Positions 34,561 through 45,706 are shown, counted from the stretch's first letter. The stretch: 64,000 nt of DNA from VMDJ01 sp038146785 (GCA_038146785.1 JAYQSI010000017.1:62001-126000), one strand, 5' to 3'. Notes: a model not told the origin generated them from the sequence alone. Translations and numbers: made by a program.

Positions 34561-36079
34561 TTAGCTAATAGACAAGGTGAAATTGAGCTTTTCCCAAGCT
34601 GAAATTTCTGAATTTAATTCCGCTTCATTAAGGGGATGTTCGCTGAGCCAGTTTTCAGGGAATGTGAGGCTGATATTTTCCTTATCGATTTTTCGTAATA
34701 TCGACTTCGATTTTCGTATCGGGTGTTCGACTACGATGAAGAATAATGGCTAAGCGCAGTAGCAAGATGAGCTTCTTGGTTGAGTCGCGGTGATATTTAG
34801 GCAGTTCTTTGATCGCGGTTGAGCTGATTTTGCGACGTTGAAAACGAACGATTGTTGAAAGCTGTTGTTTCTGTTGGTTGGTGAAGCCTGTGAGATCCGC
34901 ATTCGACAGAATGTAAGCACTGTGTTTGTGGAAGCTGTTGTGCGAAAGGCTCAAACCAATTTCGTGCGTAGCAGCAGCCCAACGCAACAACTTGGCATCT
35001 TGACGCTCGTCGAGTTTCCAGTCACTGGCGATTTGTGAGAATAGACGCATCGCCAAATTGGTGACTTGCTTTGCATGAGCAACATCAACTGCAAAACGTT
35101 GCTGCAGTGATTCAATCGTGGTTTCACGAACATCGGTGCGGCTTATTTCACCAATTAGCTCATATAAAAGACCTTCGCGGAGGGCAAAGCTAGAGACGTG
35201 AAGTTCTTCAATACCCAAGCTATTAAATACAGCACTCAATACAGCAACGCCGCCAACAAATACGGGTCTACGCTCATCTGATAGACCTTCAAAGTCGAGA
35301 GCATCAATGCTGCCGATTTTTATCATGCGCTTGCGAAGCTTTTTAAGGCAGCTAGCGCTTATGACTTCACCCTCACAGCCCATGGCATTCATGACTTTTA
35401 AAATGGCTTTGATGGTGCCGGAGCTACCAATCGCCATATCCCAGTTGCCTGGCTGATAGCTTTCACGCACAGCACGGATCTCTAATGCGCCACGCAAAAT
35501 GGCTGAGTTCATGCGTTGCTCGGTAATCTCACCTGAGCCAAAGAAGGTTTGCGTCATCGTGACGCAACCCATGTTGAGGCTGTCACGCTGTCCGGCGGTC
35601 TTGTTTTTACCCAATATGACTTCGGTGCTACCGCCACCGATATCAACTACAAGACGACGTTTTTCTTCGGAAGCAAGACCATGGGCAACGCCGAGATAAA
35701 CTAAGCGCGCTTCTTCTGAGCCAGAAATCACATCGATTTCGTAGCCAAGCGCTTCGGTCGCACGGGTAAAGAATTTGTGATCAGGCGGCAGCTGTCTAAG
35801 GGTGTTGGTGCCGACAACGCGCACTTGGTGTGCAGGAATGCCAGCTAAGCGCTGACCAAAACGCGCTAAGCATTCAATCGCGCGATCTTGTACATGTGGC
35901 AACAGATCTTTTTTGACTAAGCCTTCGCTTAAGCGAACGGCTTCACGCATCCGATCGACAACAACAAGCTGGCCGTTCTCTTGGCGGCCAATGATCATGT
36001 GGAAGCTATTGGAGCCTAGATCGATTGAGGCAAAGGTTAAGTCTTCAATCGTTTCTAGTAGGGTGGTGTTATCTGACAT
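34561..36079 (-). CDS. ppx: Exopolyphosphatase, one-base frameshift near the C-terminus
   Basis: Ppx releases phosphate from the ends of polyphosphate (or hydrolyses pppGpp as GppA). From ATG 36079 (MSDNTTLLETIEDLTFASID) the ASKHA-fold motifs are SIDLGSNSFHMIIG, VVGTNTLRQ, and LVVDIGGGSTEVILG, followed by an HD-type domain with ATHEIGLSLSHNSFHKHSAYI. The frame stops after ITKNR at 34682, but the neighbouring frame reads ENISLTFPENWLSEHPLNEA, the usual Ppx C-terminus, to 34561. Dropping one base from the T5 run at 34689-34693 gives 505 residues. It is divergent from ppk. Confidence 0.92.
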
Positions 36080-36141
36080 AAAGCGTTTTGAAATTATTTT
36101 GCGTGATCGTAATCGCAAACATCGATTGGGTACACCCAATC

Positions 36142-36159
36142 ATGACAAAAAAGTTACAC
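36142..36159 (-). promoter_or_regulatory. Weak Pho-box-like site upstream of ppx
   Basis: Minus-strand GTGTAAC TTTT TTGTCAT: the second half is one mismatch from CTGTCAT, the first half three. The 11-base period is right, and it stands 62 bases before the ppx ATG. Reported as a candidate only. Confidence 0.3.
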
Positions 36160-36259
36160 AATCGTAATTAATGTAGTGGGGAGATACTGAAGCTAATAAA
36201 ATAATGCTAGTATGGTCAATAACACATTGTTATCCAATAACTTTTCCAGAGCGCTATAA

Positions 36260-38395
36260 ATGCCAATTGAGTTAGATTCGCACGAGTTTTTCTTGAATCG
36301 AGAGCTGACCTGGCTGTCGTTTAACTCGCGCGTGCTTAATGAGGCTGCTGATGAGCGTAATCCGCTTTTAGAGCGTTTAAAGTTCTTAGCGATCGTAAGT
36401 TCAAACCTCGATGAGTTTTTCATGAAACGCATCGGTAGCCTTAAGCGTAAGGTTGCGGCCGGTATTCAAGATAAGTCAGCGGATGGTTTAACTGCGCAGC
36501 AACAAATTGATGCTTGCTATAACGCTATTCGCGAACAAGAGTTGCGACAACGTGAGCTATTAAAAATTCTGCGCGAACAGTTGGTGACACATAACATTAA
36601 GATTGTGTCATATGACGATGTCACCACCGATCAAGGTATTTGGTTACGTGAGTATTTCTACAGCGAAGTGTTTCCGCTGATTACACCGCAGTCCTTTGAT
36701 CCAAGTCATCCGTTCCCCTTTATTTCAAATTACTCGCTTAATTTGCTGGTTAAAGTGAAGAAGCAGGGTGAGTCATCAGCAGATTCGTTTGCCTACACGC
36801 GTATCAAGATGCCATTAGGTGAGGGCCTGCCACGTTTTGTGCAAATACCCGACACCTTTCATTTTCTTCCGTTGGAAGAGTTAGTGAAAAAGCATCTCTA
36901 TATGTTGATGCCGCAGGTTGAGATTGAAAATGCAGCCTTGTTTCGAGTCACAAGAAACATTCAAGCCGCGCGCGATGTAGATGAAACGGATGACTTGCTA
37001 GCGATGATCCAAAGTGAGCTGCGTGATCGTCATTTTGCGTCGATCGTACGTGTTCAAGTTCAAGATGAAATTGATAGTACGGCACGTGGCATGTTGGCGG
37101 CTGAGCTTGGTCTTGATGAGCAATCTGATGTATTTAGTACCGGCTCAAGCTTGATGGCGTTGCGTGATCTTTTTGAGATTGCCGGCATTGATCGACCTGA
37201 GCTGCAAGAGAAACCTTTTAAGCCGCTCGATCCACCACAGTTTTCGCAAGCGACGAATATCTTTCATGCGATTCGTAATGATGGTCCTTTCATGGTTCAT
37301 CATCCGTATGATTCTTTTAAGACCTCGGTTGAGCGTTTCTTAAAAGAAGCAGCGCATGACCCTAAGGTGAAAGCGATCAAGATGACCTTGTATCGCACCT
37401 CAAGTGATACCAAGGTCGTTGATTACCTGATTCAAGCGGCACAAAACCGTAAACAGGTTGCTGTGGTGGTGGAGTTAAAGGCAAGTTTTGACGAAGCAGC
37501 CAATATCCGTTGGGCAACACGCTTAGAAGAAGCGGGGGTACACGTTACTTACGGTGTAGTTGGCCTTAAAACACATTCAAAAATTATTCTTGTAGTGCGT
37601 AAAGACTTTAACGGCTTGCAACGCTATCTGCATATCGGAACCGGTAACTATCATGCGGGTACTGCGCGTGTGTATTCTGATCTTGGGATTCTGACCAATG
37701 ATAAGCAGATGGGGATAGATGCCACTGAATTGTTTAACTACCTAACAACCGGCTTTACGCCAGATCGTTTCTATCGCGAGTTACTACCTGCGCCTAAGGT
37801 GCTTAAAACGGCTTTGCTGGCGCGCATTGAGCGAGAGATTAAGCATCACACAATAGAATCGCCAGGCTTGATTCAGTTTAAGGTGAATGCCCTAGAAGAT
37901 GCTGACATCACAAAAGCGCTATACCGAGCATGTCAGGCTGGCGTTCAAGTGGATCTAATTGTGCGTGACAGCTGTCGTTTCTTGCCAGGCATTCCGGGTG
38001 TGTCTGAAAACGCCACGGTGATCAGTGTTGTTGGTCGTTTCCTTGAGCATGCGCGAATCTATTACTTCAAAAATAATGGTGATGAGGAATACCTCATCGG
38101 ATCTGCCGATGCGATGCAGCGTAATCTTGAAAGCCGTGTTGAGGTGGTTGCGCCGGTTAAAGCGCCAAAGCTTCGTGAGGAGCTGCGCTTTATTCTTGAT
38201 ACACAGTTAAACGATTATCGCCAAGCGTGGGAAATGCGAGTGGATGGGACTTATGTGCAACGTCAACCTAGAAATAAAGACGAAGAGGTTGGCTGCCATC
38301 AGCGCATGATTGATCGCTATACCGAGCGCAATAAAAAAGCCAAACGTTTCCAAACCGGTAAAACGCTTAAAAAGGTTGGCTCGGTTAAAGAGTAA
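36260..38395 (+). CDS. ppk1: Polyphosphate kinase 1
   Basis: Ppk1 polymerises the gamma phosphate of ATP into polyphosphate. The 711-residue protein has the N domain ELTWLSFNSRVLNEA, then the catalytic region with VKAIKMTLYRTSSDTKVVDYL, the autophosphorylated histidine in GLKTHSKIILVVRKD, HIGTGNYHAGTARVYSDLG and a second histidine near the SCRFLPGIPGVSENATVISV region. It is divergent from ppx. Its stop abuts the stop of the convergent RND gene. Confidence 0.96.
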   Translation: MPIELDSHEFFLNRELTWLSFNSRVLNEAADERNPLLERLKFLAIVSSNLDEFFMKRIGSLKRKVAAGIQDKSADGLTAQQQIDACYNAIREQELRQRELLKILREQLVTHNIKIVSYDDVTTDQGIWLREYFYSEVFPLITPQSFDPSHPFPFISNYSLNLLVKVKKQGESSADSFAYTRIKMPLGEGLPRFVQIPDTFHFLPLEELVKKHLYMLMPQVEIENAALFRVTRNIQAARDVDETDDLLAMIQSELRDRHFASIVRVQVQDEIDSTARGMLAAELGLDEQSDVFSTGSSLMALRDLFEIAGIDRPELQEKPFKPLDPPQFSQATNIFHAIRNDGPFMVHHPYDSFKTSVERFLKEAAHDPKVKAIKMTLYRTSSDTKVVDYLIQAAQNRKQVAVVVELKASFDEAANIRWATRLEEAGVHVTYGVVGLKTHSKIILVVRKDFNGLQRYLHIGTGNYHAGTARVYSDLGILTNDKQMGIDATELFNYLTTGFTPDRFYRELLPAPKVLKTALLARIEREIKHHTIESPGLIQFKVNALEDADITKALYRACQAGVQVDLIVRDSCRFLPGIPGVSENATVISVVGRFLEHARIYYFKNNGDEEYLIGSADAMQRNLESRVEVVAPVKAPKLREELRFILDTQLNDYRQAWEMRVDGTYVQRQPRNKDEEVGCHQRMIDRYTERNKKAKRFQTGKTLKKVGSVKE

Positions 38396-41300
38396 CTACA
38401 CTTTGTGATTCGATAGCTTGAGGTAAACCGCAGGCACCACAAACAGCGTAAATAGGGTGCCAATACCTAATCCAGTGATGATCACCAAGCCAATGCCGTA
38501 ACGACTTTCTGAGAAAGGACCTGTTGCCCAGAGTAGTGGCACCATCGCAACAAGCATTGAAACGGTGGTCATGAGGATAGGGCGTAGGCGTACCTTTGCC
38601 GCTTCTTCAATCGCTTCTCGTTTTTGCATGCCTTTTGTTGCGATCAGTTGGTTAGCAAACTCCACAACCAAGATGCCATTTTTCGCGATAAGCCCGATCA
38701 GTGTGATCAAGCCCACTTGGGTAAAGATGTTGATGCTGGCAAAGCCGGTGGTGATAAAGATCATTGCTCCCGCTATCGACATAGGCACTGATACAAGAAT
38801 GATTAACGGGTCTCGCCAGCTCTCAAATTGCGCAGCCAAGACCAAGTAAATAATGACCAAGTGACAAGAAGAAGGTGGTGACCAGTGCGCTACCTTGCTG
38901 CATGAATTGGCGAGATTGGCCATCAAAGTCCCAGCGTACGTTATCAGGGAGTACTTCGCTGCCAAGTTGTTCTAGATAAGCTAAGGCATCACCCATGCTG
39001 AGTGTTGGGAACATAATGCCCTCAAGCGTCAGACTGTTCATTTGATTGAACTGGGTGCGCTTACTTGGGTTGATGGTCTGTTTAAAGCTAATCAACGTAG
39101 ACAGTGGAACAAGCTGACCACTGCTCGATCGAACGGTGTAGCGACCAATTGATTCAGGATCGTTAAGGAATTCGCGATCGGCTTGTGGAATAACTTTGTA
39201 GCTGCGTCCATCAATCGTAAAGCGATTGGCGTAGTTTTCACCCATCAGACCTGAAAGTGCATCACCAATGTCTTTCATCGAAACGCCCATGGTGGCCGCC
39301 AGATCACGATTGATCTCAATATTCGTGTTGGGGCGAGTGAAATCGAGGCTTTTACGTAAGAAGATGAAATTGCCACTTTTCATGGCTTTACCAATCATCT
39401 GTCCGGCAAGTGAGTCGAGTGTCTTGAGGTCGGCATCCGAGGTTAAGACAAACTGAATCGGCAGTCCGCGTGCGCTACCCGGTAACGTGGGGCGAGGGAA
39501 CACGGCAGTTTGGAAGCCGGCTATTTTGGCAAGCTTTCCCTGGATCTCTGGTTGAACTTCGGATTGACTGCGCTTTCGTTCATTTGGCTTACCCATCTTA
39601 AAGCCACCAAAGGTCACGCTAGGATCACCACGGAAGCCAATCAAGATAAAGCTTTTATCGTACTCAGGTACGGATTCAAATTTAGCCAGAATATCTTTTA
39701 CGTATAGCTCGTTATATTCACGCGTAGCAGTTTGTGGTGCTTTCGCTTGGAAAAACAAAATACTTTGGTCTTCAGTCGGTGCAAGTTCCTGCTTACTGGT
39801 GATGAACATCGCATAGATGCTGAGCAGGATGACTAAGCCAAAGGTCAAAATGACTGCAGGGGTATCGAGAAGGCTATGTAATAAGCGTTGGTAGCTATCA
39901 GAAAGTCGATCAAAGAAATGCTCAACGGCAGTTTCAAAGCGACCTTTGTTGCCACTGGACTTAAGCACATAAGCGCTAACCATGGGTGAGAGCGTTAATG
40001 CAACCACGCCTGAGATAAGAACAGCACCCGCAAGCGAGAAGGCAAATTCGGTAAAGAGGGTGCCGACTAAGCCACCCATAAATCCAATCGGTGCATAAAC
40101 CGCAACCAATGTGGTTGTCATCGCAATAATAGGGAGTCCCAATTCGCGTGCGCCAAGGATCGCTGCATCGAGTTTGGATTTTCCTTCTTCGATATGACGG
40201 TGCACGTTTTCAACAACCACGATGGCATCATCCACCACCAAGCCAATGGCAAGCACCATTGCAAGTAGGGTCAATAGGTTGATCGAGAAGCCCATGGAGA
40301 GCATTAAGAAAGCGCCACCGATAAGTGATAGCGGTACCGCGAGTGCGGGGATTAATGCTGCTCTAAAGGTGCCTAAGGTTAGGAAGATAACAATCAAAAC
40401 GATGATCACAGCCTCGGCAATCGTGCCAAAGACTTCATCAATTGAGTCTTGAATGAAGACGCTCGCATCATAAGGCAGCGCGTAGGACAGTCCTTCAGGG
40501 AACTGTTTTTCTAATTCTGGTAGTAAACCGTGAACACGTTTGGCGACATCAAGTGGGTTTTCTCCTGGCGCAGGTTCGATGCCGATAAAGATCGAAGGAA
40601 TGCCACGATAAAGCGTCATGCTGTCGTAGTCTTCTGTGCCTAACTCAATTCGTGTGACATCAGATAAACGCACAAGACGGTCACCTTGATTAACAACAAC
40701 CAGATTTTTGAAATCGTTGATGTCATTAATGGTGGTGTCGGCGCTCACATCGATGCGGACGTTATCACCCTTCAAATTGCCTGGAGACGACAGCACATTA
40801 TTGCGACGTAAAGCCGCCACCACTTCATTGGTTGAGATGTTGTGCGCTTGCATCTGTTCGGGATTCAGCCAGATGCGCGCGGCGTAATATTTGTTACCAA
40901 TTGGGCGTGCTTTGGCGATACCTTTGAGTGCTTGTAGTTGCGGCTGAGCAACACGAACTAAAAAGTCAGTGATTTGGGGTAGGGACATGCTTTTACTGTG
41001 GAAAGCGATGTACATCAAAGAAGTGGGGTCGCCAACTTTAGCTTCTATGATCGGATCTTCAGCCTCAGAGGGTAGTTCGCGTTTTTTACTTGATACCTTG
41101 GCTTGGATATCCGCGAGTGCGGCATTGGCATCGATACCTAATCGCATTTGCGCTTCTATGGTTGATTTGCCGGTAACGCTCGTCGATAGAATAAAGTCGA
41201 TGCCTTCCGCTTCAGCGACCGCTTGCTGCAAAGGCTGGGTGATAAAACCTTGAATCAGTTCGCTGCTGGCGCCTGGGTATACCGTAGAGACTGTAACGGT

Positions 41301-41429
41301 CGTATTAGTAAGCTTGGGAAATTGGCGTGTCTCTAAAGCAAAGATGGAGCGAATGCCAACCACTAAGATCAGCAAGCTGATCACACTAGAGAGAACAGGG
41401 CGACGAATAAAGATGTCGGTAAAGCGCAT
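38396..41429 (-). CDS. RND multidrug efflux inner-membrane pump, split by a one-base frameshift
   Basis: This is a proton-driven hydrophobe/amphiphile efflux (AcrB-type) transporter of about 1010 residues. ATG 41429 begins MRFTDIFIRRPVLSSVISLL; the proton-relay aspartates are in AIGLVVDDAIVVVENVHRH. The frame breaks after TTFFLSL, and the remaining helices, VIIYLVLAAQFESWRDPLI through LIGLIAKNGILVVEFANQL to the end at 38396, lie in another frame. Removing one C from 38857-38858 reads FLSLVIIYLVLAAQF and restores the protein. The adaptor gene is 5 bases upstream; there is no outer-membrane channel gene here. Confidence 0.92.
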
Positions 41430-41434
41430 GATGC

Positions 41435-42511
41435 TTACTTCTTAGTCGCAGGTTTTAACGTGTTATCAATGGTTACTGCCATACCTTGACGAAGTTTGAC
41501 ATGACCTGTCAGTACAACTTGGTCATCCGCTTTTAAGCCGTCTTTAATGATGATCTTGTCGCCAATCACATCGCCGGTGGTAACAGCTTTCTGAGTCACG
41601 CTTAGCTTGTCGTCCTTTTTAGTGATTAAAAAGACTGAGTCACCATAGGGTGCATAAGAGATGGCTAAGCGAGGGAGGGTAAGTACATTTGAAGGTGTGC
41701 CTTGCGCAATGCTGAGTTGAGCAGACATGCCTGTCTTTAATGCGCCATTCGGATTGTCGAAAGACGCGCGTACGCGCACTAAACGTGTAGCTGAATCTAA
41801 TGCGCTATCAATTGCATCTATCTTGCCGGTGTATTCCTTCCCGAGGCTGGTTGCACTAACACTAGTGCCTTGAGAAAGAAGTTGTGCGTCCGCTGCATTC
41901 ACATTGAAATCAAGATAGATGGGATTGCTATCTTGAAGTTGGACGATTTCAGTACCAACGGGGAGATATTGGCCAACGCTGACGTTACGAATACCAGCTT
42001 TGCCTGAGAACGGCGCACTGATGGCTTTTTGCGCTAATCGAACTTGTTGTGAAGTGATCTGTGCATTGGCACTAGCAAGCTTGGCTTCGGCTATATCAAT
42101 CTGAGCTTGTGAAACAACTTGTGACTGACGTAATTTTGAGAATCGATCAAAATCGAGTTTTGCAAGTTTTTGTGCTGCGTTTAATTCTACAAGCTTTGCT
42201 TGGTCTTCAGTGTCATCAAGCTGAATGAGAATATCGCCTTTCTTTACCGAGCTGCCCGACGTAAAGGCAATGCTTTTGACAGTTCCTGGCAGTTCATTGC
42301 GGATAACGACATTCTGATTGGCATAAAAAGTGCCGACTGTTTTTAACGTGGGTTGCCAGGATTGAAGAGTTGCTTGTGTGCTCGTAACAACAGCGGGAGG
42401 TGGTGCTTTCTTAGCCGCGCTCATGCTTTTAATTTGTTGTGATTTTACAAATGCGATGCCGCCAAATAGAACCACTAAGGCTATGGCAAGAATGGCAAAA
42501 CGTTTCAGCAT
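41435..42511 (-). CDS. RND efflux periplasmic adaptor (membrane fusion protein)
   Basis: A HlyD/AcrA-type adaptor of 358 residues from ATG 42511 (MLKRFAILAIALVVLFGGIA), which gives a signal anchor directly at the start. Lipoyl-like halves (GTVKSIAFTSGSSVKKGDIL and the SAPFSGKAGIRNVSVGQYLP region) flank a coiled-coil hairpin of about residues 95-155. It joins the downstream pump to an outer-membrane channel encoded elsewhere. Confidence 0.92.
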   Translation of the reverse strand: MLKRFAILAIALVVLFGGIAFVKSQQIKSMSAAKKAPPPAVVTSTQATLQSWQPTLKTVGTFYANQNVVIRNELPGTVKSIAFTSGSSVKKGDILIQLDDTEDQAKLVELNAAQKLAKLDFDRFSKLRQSQVVSQAQIDIAEAKLASANAQITSQQVRLAQKAISAPFSGKAGIRNVSVGQYLPVGTEIVQLQDSNPIYLDFNVNAADAQLLSQGTSVSATSLGKEYTGKIDAIDSALDSATRLVRVRASFDNPNGALKTGMSAQLSIAQGTPSNVLTLPRLAISYAPYGDSVFLITKKDDKLSVTQKAVTTGDVIGDKIIIKDGLKADDQVVLTGHVKLRQGMAVTIDNTLKPATKK

Positions 42512-42599
42512 GGCGGGCTCCCCGGTACGCATCGCAATAAGCTAAAAAAACGTAACTAGATTACTGGCTTTGATGGTTTAGGAATAGGGGTTTGAGCAC

Positions 42600-42625
42600 A
42601 AAAAAGCCCGCTTCAAGCGGGCTTT
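42600..42625 (-). terminator. Rho-independent terminator of the copper chaperone gene
   Basis: Stem GCCCGCTT/AAGCGGGC with a short loop; on the minus strand it is followed by TTTTTT. It lies 18 bases past the restored stop of the PCuAC gene (42643). The apparent longer frame reads through it, which supports the frameshift interpretation. Confidence 0.88.
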
Positions 42626-42642
42626 GATGAGCTTTAGATGAT

Positions 42643-43153
42643 TTACCAGCCGAGTCGGAATTGACCGTCTTTTGAATCCATCTTCATGCCATCTGTTTTT
42701 ATCCTTCATTCCGCCTGAATGATTCATGCCGTGCTCAGCCATCAGGTTTTTTACCGGAATGCTCAAGAATTGGGTGGCACCGTTGCTGAAGCGAAGATCG
42801 ACTTTAATGTGCATACCTTCACGAAGCGGTTCCTTAAGGCCAAGTAGCATCACATGAAGACCACCTGGCTTTAGTTCGGTTGAGCCATGACCTGCCACAT
42901 CAATCGCATCAACTTGACGCATACGCATCACGCCCATGTGGTGTTCGTGATTATGTAGTTCGACAACATCCGCTGCTGAGCTACTTGCGCTAACTAATTT
43001 GATCGCCTCTGCGCCATCGTTATGAATGGTCATGAAGGCAGCGCTGTTGATCGCGCCGGGCGGGGTAGCTCTGGCGTAAGCATTCTCAACAAGAACATCT
43101 GCGTATGAAGAAAAGGACAGGATGGCGAATGCCAAAAGAGATAACAGGCGCAT
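42643..43153 (-). CDS. PCuAC-family periplasmic copper chaperone, one-base frameshift near the end
   Basis: This is a secreted copper-binding protein used to load Cu into cytochrome oxidase or otherwise buffer copper. A signal peptide (MRLLSLLAFAILSFSSYAD) leads, then the metal motif from HNHEHHMGVMRM to GGLHVMLLGL, with Met and His ligands in the H(M)X10MX21HXM pattern. The frame runs past GGMKDKNRW into nonsense. Removing one base from the T5 run at 42696-42700 gives KTDGMKMDSKDGQFRLGW and a stop at 42643, leaving 169 residues. Confidence 0.88.
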
Positions 43154-43426
43154 TTAGTACTCCAAGCGTGTGTTTCAATGTGGAATATATCACGGACTTA
43201 ATTGTCCTGGATGAGCCTAATTCGACCCAAGTTCAACTATACTTTTTAATAAATTTTTCAATAAGTTATAGAATAATCATTATATTTTTAATAGAAAATT
43301 GTCGACAGTTTTTAAAGCTAAAGTAATTTCTCAAATTAACCACTAAATAATTGATATTAAACAATTTACTATGTATTTATCATTAACCGACATATTGCTT
43401 ACTGCGACAGTCATGGACTTGAATGA

Positions 43427-44104
43427 ATGTCTAATCAGAAACGTACATATCCATTCATTTTAATTTTCTCGCTAATGCCGATTCATTGTTATGCGGAAAA
43501 AGTGTTGATAGGCGACTTCTCAATTGATCGATATGAAGTCACGGTTGGTTCATTTATGGAATATGCCAAAAGAAAAGGCATAAAAACTCAAGCTGAAATC
43601 CAAGGTGGTGGTTTTGAATGGGGATTTGGCTGGGAGCGACGTAAAGGTTGGAGCTATAAGGCGCCCCAGGGTGCTAATGCTAGTGTTGATGAGCCCGCTG
43701 TTCATATTACATGGTCAGAAGCCAATGAATTCTGTTTGGACAAAGGTGGCAGGCTTCCAAATCAAAAGGAATGGTCCTTAGCTGCGTATACTGAACTGAG
43801 AGATATCCCAACTGATGGCTTTGAGACCGGAAGAACATATCCGTATCCGGTTGGTGATTCACCTTTAGGCATGAATAACAACCAATCAAATCATTTATCT
43901 GTTGGCTCCACAAAAAAAGGCGTTAACGGTTTGTACGACATGGGTGCAAATGTTTGGGAGTGGTTGTCTGATCGGAATGATCATGACGCATTAACAGCAG
44001 GTGGAAGTTGGTGGTATGGACCGCATAAGACCCGATTAGAAGGTATGCAATATAAACCAGCGTCTTTTTATGCTGTTTATATTGGGTTTCGATGTGTCTA
44101 TTGA
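43427..44104 (+). CDS. Secreted FGE-sulfatase-fold protein
   Basis: A 225-residue protein with a signal peptide (FILIFSLMPIHCYAEKVL) and a formylglycine-generating-enzyme-like fold. Recognisable are FSIDRYEVTVGSFMEYA, ITWSEANEFCLDKGGRLPNQ, KEWSLAAYTE, GLYDMGANVWEWLSDR, GGSWW and the closing IGFRCVY. The paired catalytic cysteines that FGE uses before GFRC are not present, so true FGE activity is unlikely. Only a structural or binding role of the fold is suggested. The flanking DNA is strikingly AT-rich and the gene is isolated on its strand. Confidence 0.78.
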   Translation: MSNQKRTYPFILIFSLMPIHCYAEKVLIGDFSIDRYEVTVGSFMEYAKRKGIKTQAEIQGGGFEWGFGWERRKGWSYKAPQGANASVDEPAVHITWSEANEFCLDKGGRLPNQKEWSLAAYTELRDIPTDGFETGRTYPYPVGDSPLGMNNNQSNHLSVGSTKKGVNGLYDMGANVWEWLSDRNDHDALTAGGSWWYGPHKTRLEGMQYKPASFYAVYIGFRCVY

Positions 44105-44209
44105 GGACCTTGTGATTATATATTAGTGCGCATAATACATATTATGTTAAATCATATATCTAGCTATTCAGGCCTTTAAGTAAAGTAACCCTCTTATCTC
44201 AAATCGACC

Positions 44210-45706
44210 TTAACGTTGAGAAAGCGCACGAATCTCAAGTCGACGCATAAATTCCCCAAGGACCTCTCTGTAAAGCTGGTCTTTGAGGTATTTGTCCTCT
44301 ACGCCTGAGTCCAAATTAGGATTGTCATTAACTTCAATGATCACAGGACCCTTAGCGGTTTGTTTCATATCAACACCGTACAAGCCATCGCCAATCAGGT
44401 TTGCAGCCGCTAATGCTGTGGCCACGACATCTGGAGGTGCCTGATCAACAGGCATGGTCGTGAATCCGCCTTCGATAAATTTTCCGTCAGCTTTATGCTC
44501 AACGATCTTCCAGTTCTTTTTGGACATAAAGTACTGACATGCAAATAATGGACGTCCATTGAGAATGCCAATACGCCAGTCGTATTCTGTATAAAGAAAC
44601 TCTTGTGCCAATATGAGTTCCGATTGCTCAAAGAGCATCTTAGCGATGGTTTCGAGCTCTTCCCTATTGTTGGCTTTTTCTACACCGCGTGAAAATGAAC
44701 CATCTGGAATCTTCAAAACCATTGGGTAGCCAATCATTTTCTCAGCTGAATTCAGGTCCTGTGGTCCTGCAATAACGGTTTTTGGTGTTGGAAGATGATT
44801 AAAGTTCAGCAGTTCGGCTAAGAAAACTTTATTTGTGCAGCGCAGGATCGATTGCGGGTCATCAATTACGACGAGTCCTTCGGCTTCAGCTTTTTTAGCA
44901 AAGCGGTAGGTGTAATGATTCAAGCCCGTAGTTTCACGAATAAATAAGGCATCAAATTCACTGATCCGTTGGTAGTCCTTTCGCTCGATGCGCTCAACAT
45001 AAAGCCCCATGCTTTTACCAATGCGCTCAAATTTTTTGATCGCCCCTTCATCAGACGGCGCGAGTTTCTCCTCTGGATTAACAAGTATCGCTAGATCAAA
45101 ACGTGCGGGCGCTTTTGTGCGAGTTTTTCGCTTACGTTGAGTTGTAAAGCGCGTTAAGCGCTCTATGAAGAATTGCTCTTCTTCTTTTGGCAGTTTTGCT
45201 AACGACATTAGACGTACGTCATCTAGTGCCCATTCTTTGGCGCTACGACGCTTAAAGATAACTTTCAGCATTGGCGCTGGGAATTCATCAAATGCGAGTC
45301 GAGCGATCTCATTAAGTTCTGAATAGATCGAGCCGCCAAAATACACATTCAATTCAAATCGGGTTTGCCCTTCAATCTTCAATGCTTGTGCATCTAGCAG
45401 CTTTTTAATTCGAGAGCTTTCAAGTAGCTCACTGCGCAATCGAATTAAGCCTTTGCGTGATACATCTAGCTGTGTACGAACAGAGGGTATATTTTTATGA
45501 CCACGCGCTTCAGCAAGTAAGGATGCGTAGTAACCAATGCTCAAGTATTTGGAGCTGCGACATAAATTAATCACTTGGCTGTTTTTCTTGGCGCCATGTG
45601 CATTAGGACCTGTTAAGTAGTCATCAACATGAATAGCTTTAAAGCCATGCTTGTTTAACCAGTCGAGGTCTTTTTTCTCTTCAGCAAGAAAAATCCAGTT
45701 GCTCAT
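44210..45706 (-). CDS. RimK-like ATP-grasp ligase with an N-terminal RLAN-type domain
   Basis: A 498-residue protein. About the first 190 residues form an alpha/beta region (MSNWIFLAEEKKDLDWLNKH) of the type fused to RimK-like ATP-grasp domains (RLAN). The ATP-grasp domain follows at about 270-490, with RCTNKVFLAELLNFNHLPTP, MVLKIPDGSFSRGVEKANN, ILAQEFLYTEYDWRIGILNG and the metal-binding GPVIIEVNDNPNLDSGVEDK. ATP-grasp ligases join a carboxylate to an amine, so peptide or protein modification is likely. It lies 16 bases after the GNAT-C39 gene, a repeated partner. The substrate is unknown. Confidence 0.85.
   Translation of the reverse strand: MSNWIFLAEEKKDLDWLNKHGFKAIHVDDYLTGPNAHGAKKNSQVINLCRSSKYLSIGYYASLLAEARGHKNIPSVRTQLDVSRKGLIRLRSELLESSRIKKLLDAQALKIEGQTRFELNVYFGGSIYSELNEIARLAFDEFPAPMLKVIFKRRSAKEWALDDVRLMSLAKLPKEEEQFFIERLTRFTTQRKRKTRTKAPARFDLAILVNPEEKLAPSDEGAIKKFERIGKSMGLYVERIERKDYQRISEFDALFIRETTGLNHYTYRFAKKAEAEGLVVIDDPQSILRCTNKVFLAELLNFNHLPTPKTVIAGPQDLNSAEKMIGYPMVLKIPDGSFSRGVEKANNREELETIAKMLFEQSELILAQEFLYTEYDWRIGILNGRPLFACQYFMSKKNWKIVEHKADGKFIEGGFTTMPVDQAPPDVVATALAAANLIGDGLYGVDMKQTAKGPVIIEVNDNPNLDSGVEDKYLKDQLYREVLGEFMRRLEIRALSQR

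Noticed and set aside
38396..38965. A second, short RND protein
   Set aside because: It holds the last helices of the same pump, in a different frame.
43105..43326. Small hydrophobic frame upstream of the FGE-fold gene
   Set aside because: It overlaps the copper chaperone signal peptide on the other strand and then follows AT-rich noncoding sequence; no ribosome binding site or family.
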